47,606 bases of DNA from an uncultured Flavobacteriaceae bacterium (GTDB taxonomy: Bacteria > Bacteroidota > Bacteroidia > Flavobacteriales > Flavobacteriaceae), in NCBI GenBank assembly GCA_947501845.1, contig CANMXP010000030.1, forward strand, positions 1 through 47,606. Reading direction: 5' to 3'. Below are positions 1-9,261 of the stretch, piece by piece (positions within the stretch are counted from its first letter, which is position 1; each line of letters starts with the position of its first letter). A model generated the notes under the pieces. That model was not told the origin of the DNA, did not search any database, and was given only the letters and a program-made list of their open reading frames with translations. The translations under genes and the position numbers were made by a program.

Positions 1-809
1 ACGATCAGTAACCTGTATGGCTTCAGGGAAACATTTCTTAGCAATGACCTTCATAGAATTAGCCATATCCAAGGTAATCTCTTTTACTTTATCTCTAAGT
101 GATTTTGGGATTTTAAGTAGTTGTTCTAAGATCGGTTCTACCTTGGTTCCTGCTAATATAGCTACAATAGCTCCTCTCTTGCCTTTAGCGTTTTTATTGG
201 TAATGATCGTATAGAGTTCCCCTTTGGAAAGTACGGTCTCATCAATAGAGAGATACTTCCCATATTCTCGGGAAAAACCAACCACTGTTTGGCATGTGGT
301 TTCTCTTTCCACCGTTTAAACTCACTCAGGTAATCTCGATATTGCCGTTGTAACTTTTTACCATTGACATCATAGAAATCACCAATAGTATGACAGTCAT
401 TAGCCTTGGTAGTTATTAAGTATTTTTAAAAAAAAGCAGCGAACTCTATGGGCATGCGAGTTCCCTGTGCTACTAAATCCCAATCTCTTTGAATAACTAC
501 TTTGGTCTTCTTATCTAACCAAAGACGACGTTTAATATGAAGATACACCTTCTTACCTCGAACTGGAAACTCCTGAATAGTAATTGTTTTATGAAAACCA
601 TGAGAAATGACCATTTTAGAAGAAAACTCTACAGGTATTTTTATCTTCTCTTCAAAATGAAGATGAAGAACATCTTTCTCTATTTCATGTTTAGCAATAT
701 CAAAATGGGTAATCAACAGCTCTGGGAAAAGAACTTTCAGTAAGTCAATATATGGATCCAAAAGAATGTATTTAAAACACAAAAATATTATTCTAATTTG
801 AATCCACAC
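1..809 (-). pseudogene. ISAon1-family transposase, broken and cut by window edge
   Basis: The minus strand reads as the N-terminal region (426-809) followed by the DDE part (1 to about 425) of an ISAon1-type transposase. Recognisable stretches are RGKKVYLHIKRR and QRDWDLVAQGTRM in the first part, and DCHTIGDFYDVNGK, LSIDET and ITLDMANSM in the second. The two parts are separated by an in-frame TAA near 425, just after a run of eight T. A further one-base loss near 262 shifts the frame inside the conserved MGKYLSIDET motif. Some ISAon1 elements use two reading frames, so the first break could be natural, but the second is a decay mutation. The only long start is GTG at 809 and the real start is uncertain. 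The rest of the element lies left of the window. Confidence 0.8.
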
Positions 810-927
810 ACAACTTTAGGGAATGATCCCTTAATTCATTACTTCAGTAGAATTTTTACTCTTTAAGCAGCTTTATATATTTTTTGAGCCGTGTGGGTTA
901 ACTTTTATGTATATGGAAAGTTGTGTG
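807..927. repeat. 11-bp inverted repeat beyond the ISAon1 relic
   Basis: CACACAACTTT at 807-817 is matched exactly by AAAGTTGTGTG at 917-927, with 99 bp between. The left copy overlaps the 5' end of the ISAon1 transposase relic and is followed by the near-palindrome GGGAATGATCCC (819-830). It may mark the outer end of the insertion element or a leftover of a related element. No protein-coding signal was seen in 828-1025. Confidence 0.4.
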
Positions 928-1025
928 TTTGTGCGAGAGGGTTTTCCAAAGGAAAATCAGAATCCAGCAAATGAACAACTAACTTTGTTTTAACTGAAAC
1001 TAGCAATTTTTCATAGGATACTATG

Positions 1026-1193
1026 TTAGCTGGCGTTTTTTTCTTTATAATTCTGTTCAAATTCTCCGAATACTTTATTCAAATCAACTCGTTCAGATTC
1101 AGGTATATCATATTCTAAATCGTCTAAAACTTCTTTGATAACATAATATTCATCAAGGTTTTTTATTTTTCCTTTTGTGAGTACATTTCTGAC
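1026..1193 (-). pseudogene. C-terminal fragment of a small unknown protein
   Basis: An open stretch of 55 codons ends in TAA at 1026-1028 and reads as an acidic, gene-like peptide (core LDEYYVIKEVLDDLEYDIPE, tail NYKEKNAS). It has no start codon and is preceded directly by an in-frame TAA, so it is probably the end of a decayed gene. The stop codon lies inside CAGCTAACA, a type of ending often seen next to cassette-like recombination sites. I do not recognise the family. Confidence 0.35.
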
Positions 1194-1327
1194 TTATGAA
1201 GTCAGAATATTTATTGATGGGAAATTTTTAGAAATCAAATTATTATTCAGTTCAGTTTTTAAGTCAGTTGGTAAACCCTAAAGTCCAGTTAGAGAACCCC
1301 TTAAACCTTCTCTCAATCCTCTTCTGG

Positions 1328-1480
1328 CTAAAGAATCACTTTCCCTTTCTCAATTACTGTAATGCATTTATAGACGAAAGTTCCGCATTTCGGATCCATT
1401 TTCACGTATTTAGCTTCAAATTCCCACATGATTTTGAAAAGTCCTTTATAAAATTCGTAATTCGATTTATTAATTTTCAT
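1328..1480 (-). CDS. Small hypothetical protein, 50 aa
   Basis: ATG at 1480 opens a 50-residue reading frame ending in TAG at 1328. The peptide (starting MKINKSNYEFYKGLFKIMWE) has ordinary amino-acid composition, and the 7 nt before the ATG (AAGAACG) are purine-rich. Sequence past the stop continues in a gene-like style (RRGLREGL), so it may be the front part of a longer protein that was truncated. The family is unknown. Together with the fragment at 1026-1193 it suggests a small decayed accessory island between the ISAon1 relic and the DUF5703 gene. Confidence 0.3.
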   Translation of the reverse strand: MKINKSNYEFYKGLFKIMWEFEAKYVKMDPKCGTFVYKCITVIEKGKVIL

Positions 1481-1599
1481 CGTTCTTCAAATAATAGCTA
1501 GCAGTAGATTAGATTGTATTGTATGAGTAGAGGTAGATTTCGGTATACTTACCTATCAGACAGATACGATGCTGGGATACAGACCGTTAAATTTATATT

Positions 1600-3993
1600 C
1601 TAATTGAATATTTCAATATCTTTTTTTCTTTCTTTAGGTGTTACTGTTAATTCTTCAAGTTTTCCATTTACATATTCACCTTCAATAATTGTGTTCTGAG
1701 GCGCATGTAATTTAAAACTGATATCCCAATCTTTAGGCCATGCAGGGAAAAGTAATATTTTTTCTCCAGATGTTTGCATTAACATTTCCTGAAGTCCAAT
1801 CATACCCGAACCTCCCCAATTATGGTCTGGAACCCAATCGTGTCCAGGCCCCCAGAAAGTTGGAAAACGTTGATCACTGCTTTTTAATTTTTCAGTATTA
1901 TACCATTTTGCTTTATCCGTCATTCCCATGCGTGCATAAAATATACCATCCTGGTGCCAGCTCCAGATAATCTTTTTTGAAAATTCTCCATGCTTCCATG
2001 TATTTCTGAAAATTTCAATCATATTATCATTGCTTTTGAGTTCATATAAATTAAATGGAAATAAAGGGTAAAACTGTGGACACTCACTATTTTGATAAAA
2101 TGCCCACTCTTTTGCTGGTTTAATTATGGTGTCACCATTAGCTGTATCAAAATTAAAATCGGGTAAGCGTTTCTTTAAATTTGTGAAATATTCTTTCTCT
2201 TTCTCGTTAATGTAACTATCTGGCAACCTTAGAATTCTGTTTACGCAAGCCTTTAATCCCGCACAAGCATCTATAGGATTTATGGCCTCTTTATAACTTT
2301 CGCAGGCTGTTGAAGGAGCTATTACAAGTTTTCCGCTATCATCAAGCTCGTTTCCAGTTAAATTTTTGTTTCGCATTTTGTAATGTTCATCATAAAAATA
2401 TATTGAATTTTTAATAAACTCCATGTACTTCATAATATCATTAGCCGTATATCTGTAATATTCTAAAAGCATAAATGAAAACTCCAATTGAGCTTCGTAA
2501 TGATATCGGATAGCACCATTTGACATCTCACCATTCGGTGTATTTATAGGACGTTTCCTGTTCTTCGCATGAGGTTCTGTCCATCCCCAAGCTGCAGCAA
2601 TGGGTAAACCAAAATTTTCCATTTGTTCAGTAAAGCAAGCGCCTCTATGACCCCAGTACTCTTTTACTCTAGCTAATGCTGTAGGTAAGGAACGATTGTA
2701 AAATTCAAATTGAGGAAGCATAGCTTCAAAATCACCTGTTTTTAGCATTGGCCAATATATCAAGCGTTGATTTTGTGCCGTAAAACTACCTCCTCCCCAA
2801 GCTCTCCAATCAGGAGTTCCACAAGTGTTGAATGATTTCAAGGGGTTCCCTTTTGCAAAAGCAAGATTAGGATCAAAAGTGAAATTACCACCGTTAAACT
2901 TGGTTGGATAACTACCATAATAATTACACCCTAATTGATATCTGAATATTTGATAATTACGGGCAACTTCCCAAGCCAATGAATCTTTTTCTTTATTACT
3001 CGGATTTATCCTCATATAACTTCTGTTCCAAAATTCAGACCACCATTTTATAGTTTGTTTTTTAGCTTCTCTATCCGAAATTGAGCTATCTACCGATGAT
3101 AGTAATTCCTTTTTCCATTGACCTACAGTGTTTGTTTGATTGATATGCGTATAAATCTTAACTGAATGTGCCTTTTTCGCTTCAACCGATTTAATTGTCC
3201 ATGCTTTAAATTCTGTGTCGGCATATTTTCCAGTAGATATTCCCTCTGATGCAAATCCAGTACCCATCATCATTCCCCCAAAGGTTCTGCCTTTCTGAGT
3301 ATTTACGATTTGTTCTTGCACTTCAATCAAGCCCTGTTGTTTTATCATGTAATCTATTAACAATTTATCGTCGGGGTTCCGATGATAAAACAAAACGCCA
3401 TCCTTGTAATAATCAACAACATCTTTATGTCTGTAAATAGAGTCAGGATAGCACATCCAACTGAAACAACCAAAGGCAGGACCATAATTGGTTTCTGTAT
3501 TCAGATGCTTGGTTTCATATCTCCAATTTTCATATGAAATTTGTGCTTCTATCTTTTTACTGCTTTCAATATCGAGATGTATAATCGGCTGCATTGCTTC
3601 TACCCAAAGTAGTACAGATACTTCTTCTCCATTGATGGTCCCCCTTATTTCTACATGCCCCTCTTTGAGCTTAAGTTCTTGTTCAAAGGAATCGGAATTA
3701 AGGAATGGATTTGGTGTCAACTTCAAACGAAACCTACCAAGTTTATGATACTCATTATTTTCAGTGAAGCTACCGCTACGTTGAGCATAGAAAAATACTT
3801 CACCATTTTCCACCCATACATTGCACCCGATGCTGTGTCCACCTACTGGCATCGATTCTGATGAATTATTGCTTTGTGATTTCCACAATATATTATATTC
3901 ATCAATCCAGTAGGCCTCTTTTACATCCTTACTACATGAAATAAGAAATAAGAAACTAAGAACAAGTAAAAATCTATTATCATATTTTATCAT
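1600..3993 (-). CDS. DUF5703-type glycoside hydrolase lipoprotein (GH95-like fold)
   Basis: This 797-residue lipoprotein has an SPII signal (LFLISC, Cys20 as the lipidated residue), so it should be anchored in the outer membrane or periplasm. Residues about 30-270 form the beta-sandwich seen in DUF5703 proteins (SMPVGGHSIGCNVWVENG, LGRFRLKLTPNPF). The rest resembles the (alpha/alpha)6 catalytic barrel of GH95-like enzymes, with conserved-looking acidic and aromatic stretches such as RGACFTEQMENFGLP and GHDWVPDHNWGGSGMIGLQEML. The substrate cannot be read from sequence; alpha-L-fucose or alpha-L-galactose linkages are known for the broader clan. The gene is intact, single, and not part of the PUL further right. 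It lies between 36-bp direct repeats and beside a dead insertion sequence, which suggests an isolated acquired gene. Confidence 0.75.
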   Translation of the reverse strand: MIKYDNRFLLVLSFLFLISCSKDVKEAYWIDEYNILWKSQSNNSSESMPVGGHSIGCNVWVENGEVFFYAQRSGSFTENNEYHKLGRFRLKLTPNPFLNSDSFEQELKLKEGHVEIRGTINGEEVSVLLWVEAMQPIIHLDIESSKKIEAQISYENWRYETKHLNTETNYGPAFGCFSWMCYPDSIYRHKDVVDYYKDGVLFYHRNPDDKLLIDYMIKQQGLIEVQEQIVNTQKGRTFGGMMMGTGFASEGISTGKYADTEFKAWTIKSVEAKKAHSVKIYTHINQTNTVGQWKKELLSSVDSSISDREAKKQTIKWWSEFWNRSYMRINPSNKEKDSLAWEVARNYQIFRYQLGCNYYGSYPTKFNGGNFTFDPNLAFAKGNPLKSFNTCGTPDWRAWGGGSFTAQNQRLIYWPMLKTGDFEAMLPQFEFYNRSLPTALARVKEYWGHRGACFTEQMENFGLPIAAAWGWTEPHAKNRKRPINTPNGEMSNGAIRYHYEAQLEFSFMLLEYYRYTANDIMKYMEFIKNSIYFYDEHYKMRNKNLTGNELDDSGKLVIAPSTACESYKEAINPIDACAGLKACVNRILRLPDSYINEKEKEYFTNLKKRLPDFNFDTANGDTIIKPAKEWAFYQNSECPQFYPLFPFNLYELKSNDNMIEIFRNTWKHGEFSKKIIWSWHQDGIFYARMGMTDKAKWYNTEKLKSSDQRFPTFWGPGHDWVPDHNWGGSGMIGLQEMLMQTSGEKILLFPAWPKDWDISFKLHAPQNTIIEGEYVNGKLEELTVTPKERKKDIEIFN

Positions 3994-4123
3994 CTTCTTT
4001 TATTTTAAAAATTTTACAGGCTAATGTGCTTCCTTGCATGACACATAACGTTCTCGTGTAAGCAAACAAAGCAACTAACATTAGTTTAGGCAAAACTAGC
4101 AATTTTTTATATACCTTGTGCTT

Positions 4124-5788
4124 GTTGCGCAAGATTAATATATTGATAAAATTATTATCTTTAGTAGTGCAAGGCAATAAAGACTATCAAGAGAAATTAT
4201 TTGCACAATTCCAGTTGAGCAAGCGTGTTTCCGATCACAACTTTTATAGAAGGTTACAAGAAGTCCTGTATCCCGACTTTTTATATCCAATGACCAAACC
4301 ATATTATGGATCAAGCGGACAAAAAAGTATCGATCCCGTGGTTTTCTTTAAATTGTGTTTGGTAGGTTATTTAGAAAACATCATCAATGATAGACAATTG
4401 ATACAGCATAGTAGTATGCGTTTGGACATCCTCTATTTTTAGGCTATCATATAGACGAGGAGCTGCCCTGGCATTCTACGATAAGCCGCACGCGCCAATT
4501 GTACCCAGAATCTATATTTGAACAGATTAAGACTGTGTGTGGAAAAAGGTATGGTAAGTGGCCATACCCAGGAGGTCGATTCAGTACCCATAAAGGCGAA
4601 TGCCTCTATGGACAGTGTGGAACTAAAGGTTCCAAAGGAAGATCTGGAAAACCATTTACATAATATTCGACACATCAGTGCCATGGACAAAAAAACTCCA
4701 ATAAGGAGATCCCAGTCAAATAAAGCTTAAAAAAGGCAACAAGGAATTACAGCAACGGCAAAAGAATTAGATGGGATAAAAAGTAGGAACAAGCGTTGGA
4801 CAACAGACCAAGACCAGCGTCCAGGAGCAGGCAATAAAGGCTCGAAGTACACTTCCAACAAGACCCATTACAGTCCAACCGATCCCCGATGCCTGTATCA
4901 GTGTCAAACCAGAAAAGGTATGAAAGCTCAATTATATGAGCCAGCTCAGTGTAGATACTGCCCATCATGTCATTACAGATATAAGGGCTTACCATGCCGA
5001 TAAGAAAGACAATCAATATTTACAGGATATTACCAAGCGATTAAAAAGGAGATTGCATAAGCAAGGTCTAATTTGGAGAAACTTCGTAGCCGATACAGGC
5101 TATAGTAGTGGTGAGAATTACGCTTTTTTGGAAACAGAGGGTTTATCTAGTTTTATACCACCGCACTGTACTTACAAAGGAGAACCAGAAGATTTTGTTT
5201 ATGACAAAGAACATGACCATTATATTTGTCACAAGGGAATATACCTCCTTTAGAAAGGTGTTTTATGAAGGCGCTAATAATAACAAAAAGAAAGAATACA
5301 GAGCCTCGAAGTATGTGTGTTTAGATTGTCCTATACGGACGCAGTGTTTAAAAAAGAGTCAAGAAAAGCGAATCACGATAGCCTTTTACAGGGAGGAGTA
5401 CGAGCGCAATAATAAACGTGTAAGCAGCAAATGAGGTCGGTACATGAAAGGCAAACGACAAAGTACCATAGAGCCTGTCTTTGGAACCCTTACCCAGTTT
5501 ATGGGGCTCAGGAAAATTAATACCGTTGGTATGGAACAAGCCAACAAGGAGATGCACTTATCTGCCATGGCTTATAATTTAAAAAAATACTTTAAATTCA
5601 TTACAAAAACAGTGAGAAGTGATGCCAAGGCAGTGTGTCATTTTGTTTTAAACATAAACCCTCTAATGACACTTAAAATAAGACTTTTAACAAGCTCATA
5701 AATTTGAGAACAAACAAACGTATCTAAAAAAGCCCTTTAAAAACGAGCTTTTGAGTTAAATTCTGTGTTTTTTAGAGCCTTGTGCAAC
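4124..5788 (+). mobile_element. IS1182-family element, degenerate
   Basis: The ends carry inverted matches: GTTGCGCAAG at 4124-4133 and CTTGTGCAAC at 5779-5788 (9 of 10 paired). They enclose about 1.67 kb, a usual size for IS1182 elements. The interior is a broken transposase gene. No obvious target duplication is visible (left flank TGCTT, right flank GATTA), so the insertion is old or the flanks were rearranged. It separates the DUF5703 gene from the acyltransferase. Confidence 0.65.
4167..5701 (+). pseudogene. IS1182-family transposase, multiple frameshifts
   Basis: The relic starts at GTG 4167 (VQGNKDYQEKLFAQFQLS), where family members normally have ATG. The reading then breaks several times: after LDILYF near 4442 (continuing as LGYHIDEELPWHSTISRTRQ in another frame), near 4525, after SQSNKA near 4730, within 4900-4940, and after KGIYLL at 5253. 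Conserved pieces include GHTQEVDSVPIKANASMDS, VADTGYSSGENYAFLE and, at the end, EPVFGTLTQFMGLRKINTVG followed by ANKEMHLSAMAYNLKKY, the C-terminal DDE signature of the family. With at least four breaks it cannot make an active transposase. Confidence 0.85.
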
Positions 5789-5799
5789 GATTACTAATA

Positions 5800-6993
5800 T
5801 TATACAACGTTTTCTACATTCTTGATGATGACTTTCTCCATTGTCTAAGTTTTTTTTGAGCTGAAATTTCAACATATTTATAGGTTAAATATGATGAGCC
5901 GATTATTAATGCCAACAGTATAGATAGCCAAAGAATTTTATACTCTAAACTAGGTATAACATCAGGATTTGTAGGTATAAAAAATAAATCTAACCACATC
6001 AACCAAAGGTATATCCAAAATAGATGGATTAAGTATATGGAGTAAGAAATATTACCTAGAAAAAGCAACGGCTTCGAATTTAGTAATTTATATGGCAACC
6101 CTTTGTTGAGCGAGGCACAAAGGATAAAAGCTCCAAAAAATGGGATTACTAGTATATCGTATACATTAAAATGTAACACAGATAAAGCGCATAAAAGCAT
6201 TATGTAGAATAACCAATCTTTACTCCATATTGTTTTTTTATTAACTAGAATTGAGTATGCTTGATACACACCAATACCAATTGTAAAACCAAAAACACAA
6301 CGAAGTGTACCTAGTCCATAAAATTCGTCAAGCTTAAATTTTGGATTTTGACTTGCAATAAAAACGAATCCTAATAAGGCAAGTATTGTGGAAATGATAC
6401 TGATTTGTTTTTTGCCCTTGTTTAATAACGGAATGAGTCCAATTGCAAAAATGTATGTCCACCATTCTGCTGCAATGGACCACGATCCAACGTTCCAAAC
6501 AGGACGGTTAATAATTCCGCTAGTTTGTAAAAAAAATAAATGAATAAAGAAGTCAGGTAAGGTTCTACTCCATTTCCATTTCTCAGTTGCATACTCAGGA
6601 AACAACCAAAATAACACAATTGTTTGCAATGCAAAAAGTAGCATTATGAAAACATGCAAAGGGTAAAGTCGTGTGAATCTTGCCCATAAATATTTTTTCA
6701 CAACCGTTCTGGTTCGGTTTTCTAATTTCTTACCGTACACATGACAAATGACAAACCCGCTTAGTATAAAAAAAAAGTCTACCGATAAATATCCATTTGT
6801 AATAATAGATGAATATTTTGTATTAATCAATCGAGGAAATCCACGTAACATTAACCAAATATCGTAATGGAATAGTACAACTAATAAAGCAGCCACCCCT
6901 CTTAATGGAGTAAGAGAAGAAATATAATTAACGGGTTTAAGCTTCATAGTTTAGTATTATTTTGAATTAGAATATTTTTTAAATGTTGTATAA
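5800..6993. repeat. Inverted 9-mers bracketing the acyltransferase gene
   Basis: TTATACAAC (5800-5808) and its exact reverse complement GTTGTATAA (6985-6993) sit 5 bp past the stop and about 37 bp before the start of the acyltransferase gene. The left copy continues as GTTTTC. A similar motif, ACATAACGTTCTCGTG, occurs at 4042-4057 upstream of the DUF5703 gene. Such AACG-containing ends around single genes resemble the boundaries of gene cassettes, but the match is short and chance is possible in AT-rich DNA. Confidence 0.4.
5814..6947 (-). CDS. Acyltransferase family 3 (OafA/YrhL-like) membrane protein
   Basis: This integral membrane O-acyltransferase of 377 residues probably moves an acyl (often acetyl) group onto a surface sugar. 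The N-terminus has the family signature LRGVAALLVVLFHYDIWL with the catalytic-type His in helix 1. It is followed by FFFILSGFVI and the cytoplasmic-loop motif ARFTRLYPLHVF. About ten hydrophobic segments follow, and the C-terminus is basic (RQWRKSSSRM). There is no SGNH domain, so it is the short form. No polysaccharide biosynthesis genes flank it. It stands alone between a dead insertion sequence and a gene-poor stretch, bracketed by an inverted 9-mer, so its acceptor is unknown. Confidence 0.85.
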   Translation of the reverse strand: MKLKPVNYISSLTPLRGVAALLVVLFHYDIWLMLRGFPRLINTKYSSIITNGYLSVDFFFILSGFVICHVYGKKLENRTRTVVKKYLWARFTRLYPLHVFIMLLFALQTIVLFWLFPEYATEKWKWSRTLPDFFIHLFFLQTSGIINRPVWNVGSWSIAAEWWTYIFAIGLIPLLNKGKKQISIISTILALLGFVFIASQNPKFKLDEFYGLGTLRCVFGFTIGIGVYQAYSILVNKKTIWSKDWLFYIMLLCALSVLHFNVYDILVIPFFGAFILCASLNKGLPYKLLNSKPLLFLGNISYSIYLIHLFWIYLWLMWLDLFFIPTNPDVIPSLEYKILWLSILLALIIGSSYLTYKYVEISAQKKLRQWRKSSSRM

Positions 6994-7368
6994 CGGCAGT
7001 TCTTCTAATAACTTAAATCTAGTCTCTGAGAATTTCATATTTGAAGAATTGTAGAGAGATTTAATAATAATCAATTCTAGTAATTAGGCTTTTACCAGCA
7101 ATTAATTTTATACGTTGGGGAGTACTGTAATCTTTTCTTTTTTTGATTTTTAAATTATTTACTACTGTTTTCAAATAAATCAGCCATTAAAAATTTTATG
7201 CATGTAAATTACTTGAATGAAAACGACAAAAAAGTTGAACAAGTTCAATTGGAAAAAATTATTCTTCGTTTTTTTAGATGTTCCAATTTTTTTTTCGGTA
7301 TATCAACAGTAACTGATGAAGTAGGATAAGTAAGATTAAAAAAGACTTATTTTTAACTCTGTTCTTTG
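6948..7368. other. Intergenic stretch without a convincing gene
   Basis: These 421 bp are very AT-rich. They contain one copy of the inverted 9-mer (6985-6993), a related TATACGTTGGG stretch near 7108, and a short open frame on the plus strand (7198-7329, 43 codons) that begins in gene-like fashion (MHVNYLNENDKKVEQVQLEK) but ends in low-complexity sequence. I see no promoter or RNA structure that I would defend. Confidence 0.4.
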
Positions 7369-8615
7369 TTAGCCAACATACTTTTTAATTATCAGAGCCG
7401 AACAATGACCTCCAAACCCAAAACTGTTACTTAAAGCATAATCCACTTTTTTTGATGTTTTTTTTCCTAATGATAGATTCAATTCTTTAGGTATATTTTC
7501 ATCAATTTTGGTGGTATTAATTGTTGGAGGAATTAAATCTGTTTTAACCGATAAACAAGTTGAGATGGCTTCAATAGCACCAGTTCCTCCTAATAAATGC
7601 CCTGTCATAGATTTAGACGCACTAATTTGTATATTATCAATATTTGATTCAAACAGTTTTTCGATTGCTTTAATCTCAGATAAATCTCCTAAACCAGTAG
7701 ATGTAGCGTGTGCATTTATATAATCAATTTTTTTTGGTGCAATATTGGCTTCTTTTATTCCGTTTTGCATGGCTAAATATGCTCCAAGCCCTTCAGGATG
7801 AGTACCTGTTATATGATAAGCATCTGAATTTTCGCCACCTCCAACAATTTCTGCATATATTTTTGCATCTCTTTTTATTGCTGAATCCAAACTTTCTATG
7901 ATTAAAGCACCAGCTCCTTCACCAACAACAAAGCCATCTCGATTTTTATCAAATGGTTTTGAGGCTGAGCTATAATTTTCATTATTGGTAGACATTGCTT
8001 TCATTGCATTAAATCCTCCAATTGATGATTCTGTAATTGGTGCTTCCGAACCACCTGCGATAATAATATCTGCCTTTCCTAATCTGATATAATTAAAAGA
8101 TTGAATTATACTCTGGGTTGATGATGCACAAGCGGTAACAGGACAATAATTTACACCTCTTAATCCGTGATTAATTGAAATAATCCCTGATAAACTATTG
8201 GAAATTATTTTAGGTATAAAAAATGGGTTAAAACGTGGGTTAAAATTGCTATGTGTATAATCAATTATTTCTTTTTCAAAAGTTTCAAATCCACCAATAC
8301 CGCTCGAAAATATTACACCTATTCTATTTGTGTCCAATTTTGAAAATTCTAGTTTAGCATCTTTGATGGCTTCTTCTGCCGAGATTAAGCCATATTGGTT
8401 AAACCTATCAAGTTTTCTAGCTTCCTTGCGGTCAAAATAATCTAAGGGTTCATAGTCTTTAATTTCGCAAGCGAATTGAGTTTTGAATTTTTTTGTTTCA
8501 AAACGTGTTATTTTGTCTGCTCCAGAAATTCCTTTCAATAAATTCTCCCAATACTGTTTTACATTTTACCAATGGGTGTAATTGCTCCTAATCCTGTGAT
8601 TACTACTCTTTTCAT
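7369..8615 (-). pseudogene. fabF: FabF-like 3-oxoacyl-ACP synthase with one-base frameshift near its start
   Basis: From 8538 down to 7369 the frame encodes a KAS II condensing enzyme with all three catalytic residues visible: Cys in VTACASSTQS, His in NAHATSTGLGD, and His in KSMTGHLLGGTGA. The normal N-terminus is present upstream from ATG 8615 (MKRVVITGLGAITPIG) but in a different frame. The reading shifts at a run of four A on the coding strand (8564-8567), where five would restore GKNVKQYWENLLKGISG. Without repair, translation could begin only at the TTG at 8538, giving a protein lacking its first beta strand. This could be a true pseudogene, a phase-variable homopolymer or a sequencing error. 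A TetR operator precedes it. Confidence 0.8.
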
Positions 8616-8632
8616 ATTTTTTATGTTGTATT

Positions 8633-8650
8633 ATATACCGAAAGGTATAT
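8633..8650. promoter_or_regulatory. TetR operator upstream of the fabF-like gene
   Basis: ATATACCGAAAGGTATAT is an 18-bp interrupted palindrome (7-bp arms, GAAA spacer) located 17 bp before the start of the fabF-like gene and just after the TetR gene. A site of the same length and arm sequence lies at the TetR promoter (9265-9282), so both are likely bound by that regulator. Confidence 0.75.
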
Positions 8651-8666
8651 GTGTGGTTAAATTTTT

Positions 8667-9257
8667 TTACTCTTGTTTTAATTGAAGAATTTCTGCTTCT
8701 AAATAATCCATGTTATTTATTAAAATTTCTGGTTTGTTTAATGTTTTTGCTAATAGGATACTACCCTCAATCATAGAAATCATTCTATATGAGTGCTGAA
8801 TAACGTCTATTTTTTTAATTTGATTTTTGCTAACACCGTCTATCAATATATCAGTAATTTTTTGATGCCAATTATGAATTGTTTTTATCACTTCCTTATT
8901 TAGTATATCGTTTCCATCATCAGAATCTACAGCCGTATTCAATATAGCACAACCACCGTTTTTAAAAATCGGTTTAAATGATGTTTTATGATGATTTAAA
9001 TAAGCAATTAATTTGTCTATCGCATTGTTTTCTTTTTCAATTTTATTCAGTATTTGTTGCGTCTGGAATTTATAATTGTACTTAAAAGCTTCTAAGGCAA
9101 CCTCGTTTTTATCTTTGAAATTACCATAGATACTTCCTTTTGTTAATCCAGTAGCGTTAGTCAAATCGGACAAATAAGTTCCCGTATACCCCTTTTTATT
9201 GAATATAGAAGCGGTTTTTTCAATAATTAATTGTCTAGTTTTTTCTGACCTTATCAT
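8667..9257 (-). CDS. TetR/AcrR-family transcriptional repressor
   Basis: This 196-residue protein has the standard TetR N-terminal helix-turn-helix (residues about 10-55: IIEKTASIFNKKGYTGTYLS, then GLTKGSIYGNFKDKNEVALEAF). The C-terminal half is a helical ligand and dimer domain. The ATG at 9257 follows a near-perfect Bacteroidota promoter. Matching palindromes at its own promoter and before the fabF-like gene imply autoregulation and control of that gene. Relatives of this type often sense acyl-CoA or small hydrophobic compounds; the ligand here is unknown. Confidence 0.88.
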   Translation of the reverse strand: MIRSEKTRQLIIEKTASIFNKKGYTGTYLSDLTNATGLTKGSIYGNFKDKNEVALEAFKYNYKFQTQQILNKIEKENNAIDKLIAYLNHHKTSFKPIFKNGGCAILNTAVDSDDGNDILNKEVIKTIHNWHQKITDILIDGVSKNQIKKIDVIQHSYRMISMIEGSILLAKTLNKPEILINNMDYLEAEILQLKQE

Positions 9258-9261
9258 TTTA

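Larger units (their letters stand above)
976..4107 (+). repeat. Pair of 36-bp direct repeats flanking the DUF5703 gene
   Basis: Copies lie at 976-1011 and 4072-4107 in the same orientation. Each begins with CAACTAAC and ends with AAACTAGCAATTTTT (15 nt identical), with 13 diverged bases between. By eye 29 of 36 positions agree. Everything between them (two gene fragments and the DUF5703 lipoprotein) is on the minus strand. The IS1182-like element begins 17 bp past the right copy. This arrangement is compatible with a mobile or cassette-like unit bounded by direct repeats, but no recombinase is present between them. Confidence 0.5.

Noticed and set aside
4167-5701. IS1182 transposase made by programmed frameshifting
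   Set aside because: At least four separate breaks and internal loss of frame around 4900; programmed shifting would need one.
7198-7329. 43-codon open frame on the plus strand
   Set aside because: Second half is low-complexity and ends in poly-Phe; no start context or conservation signal. Kept only as a note in the intergenic entry.
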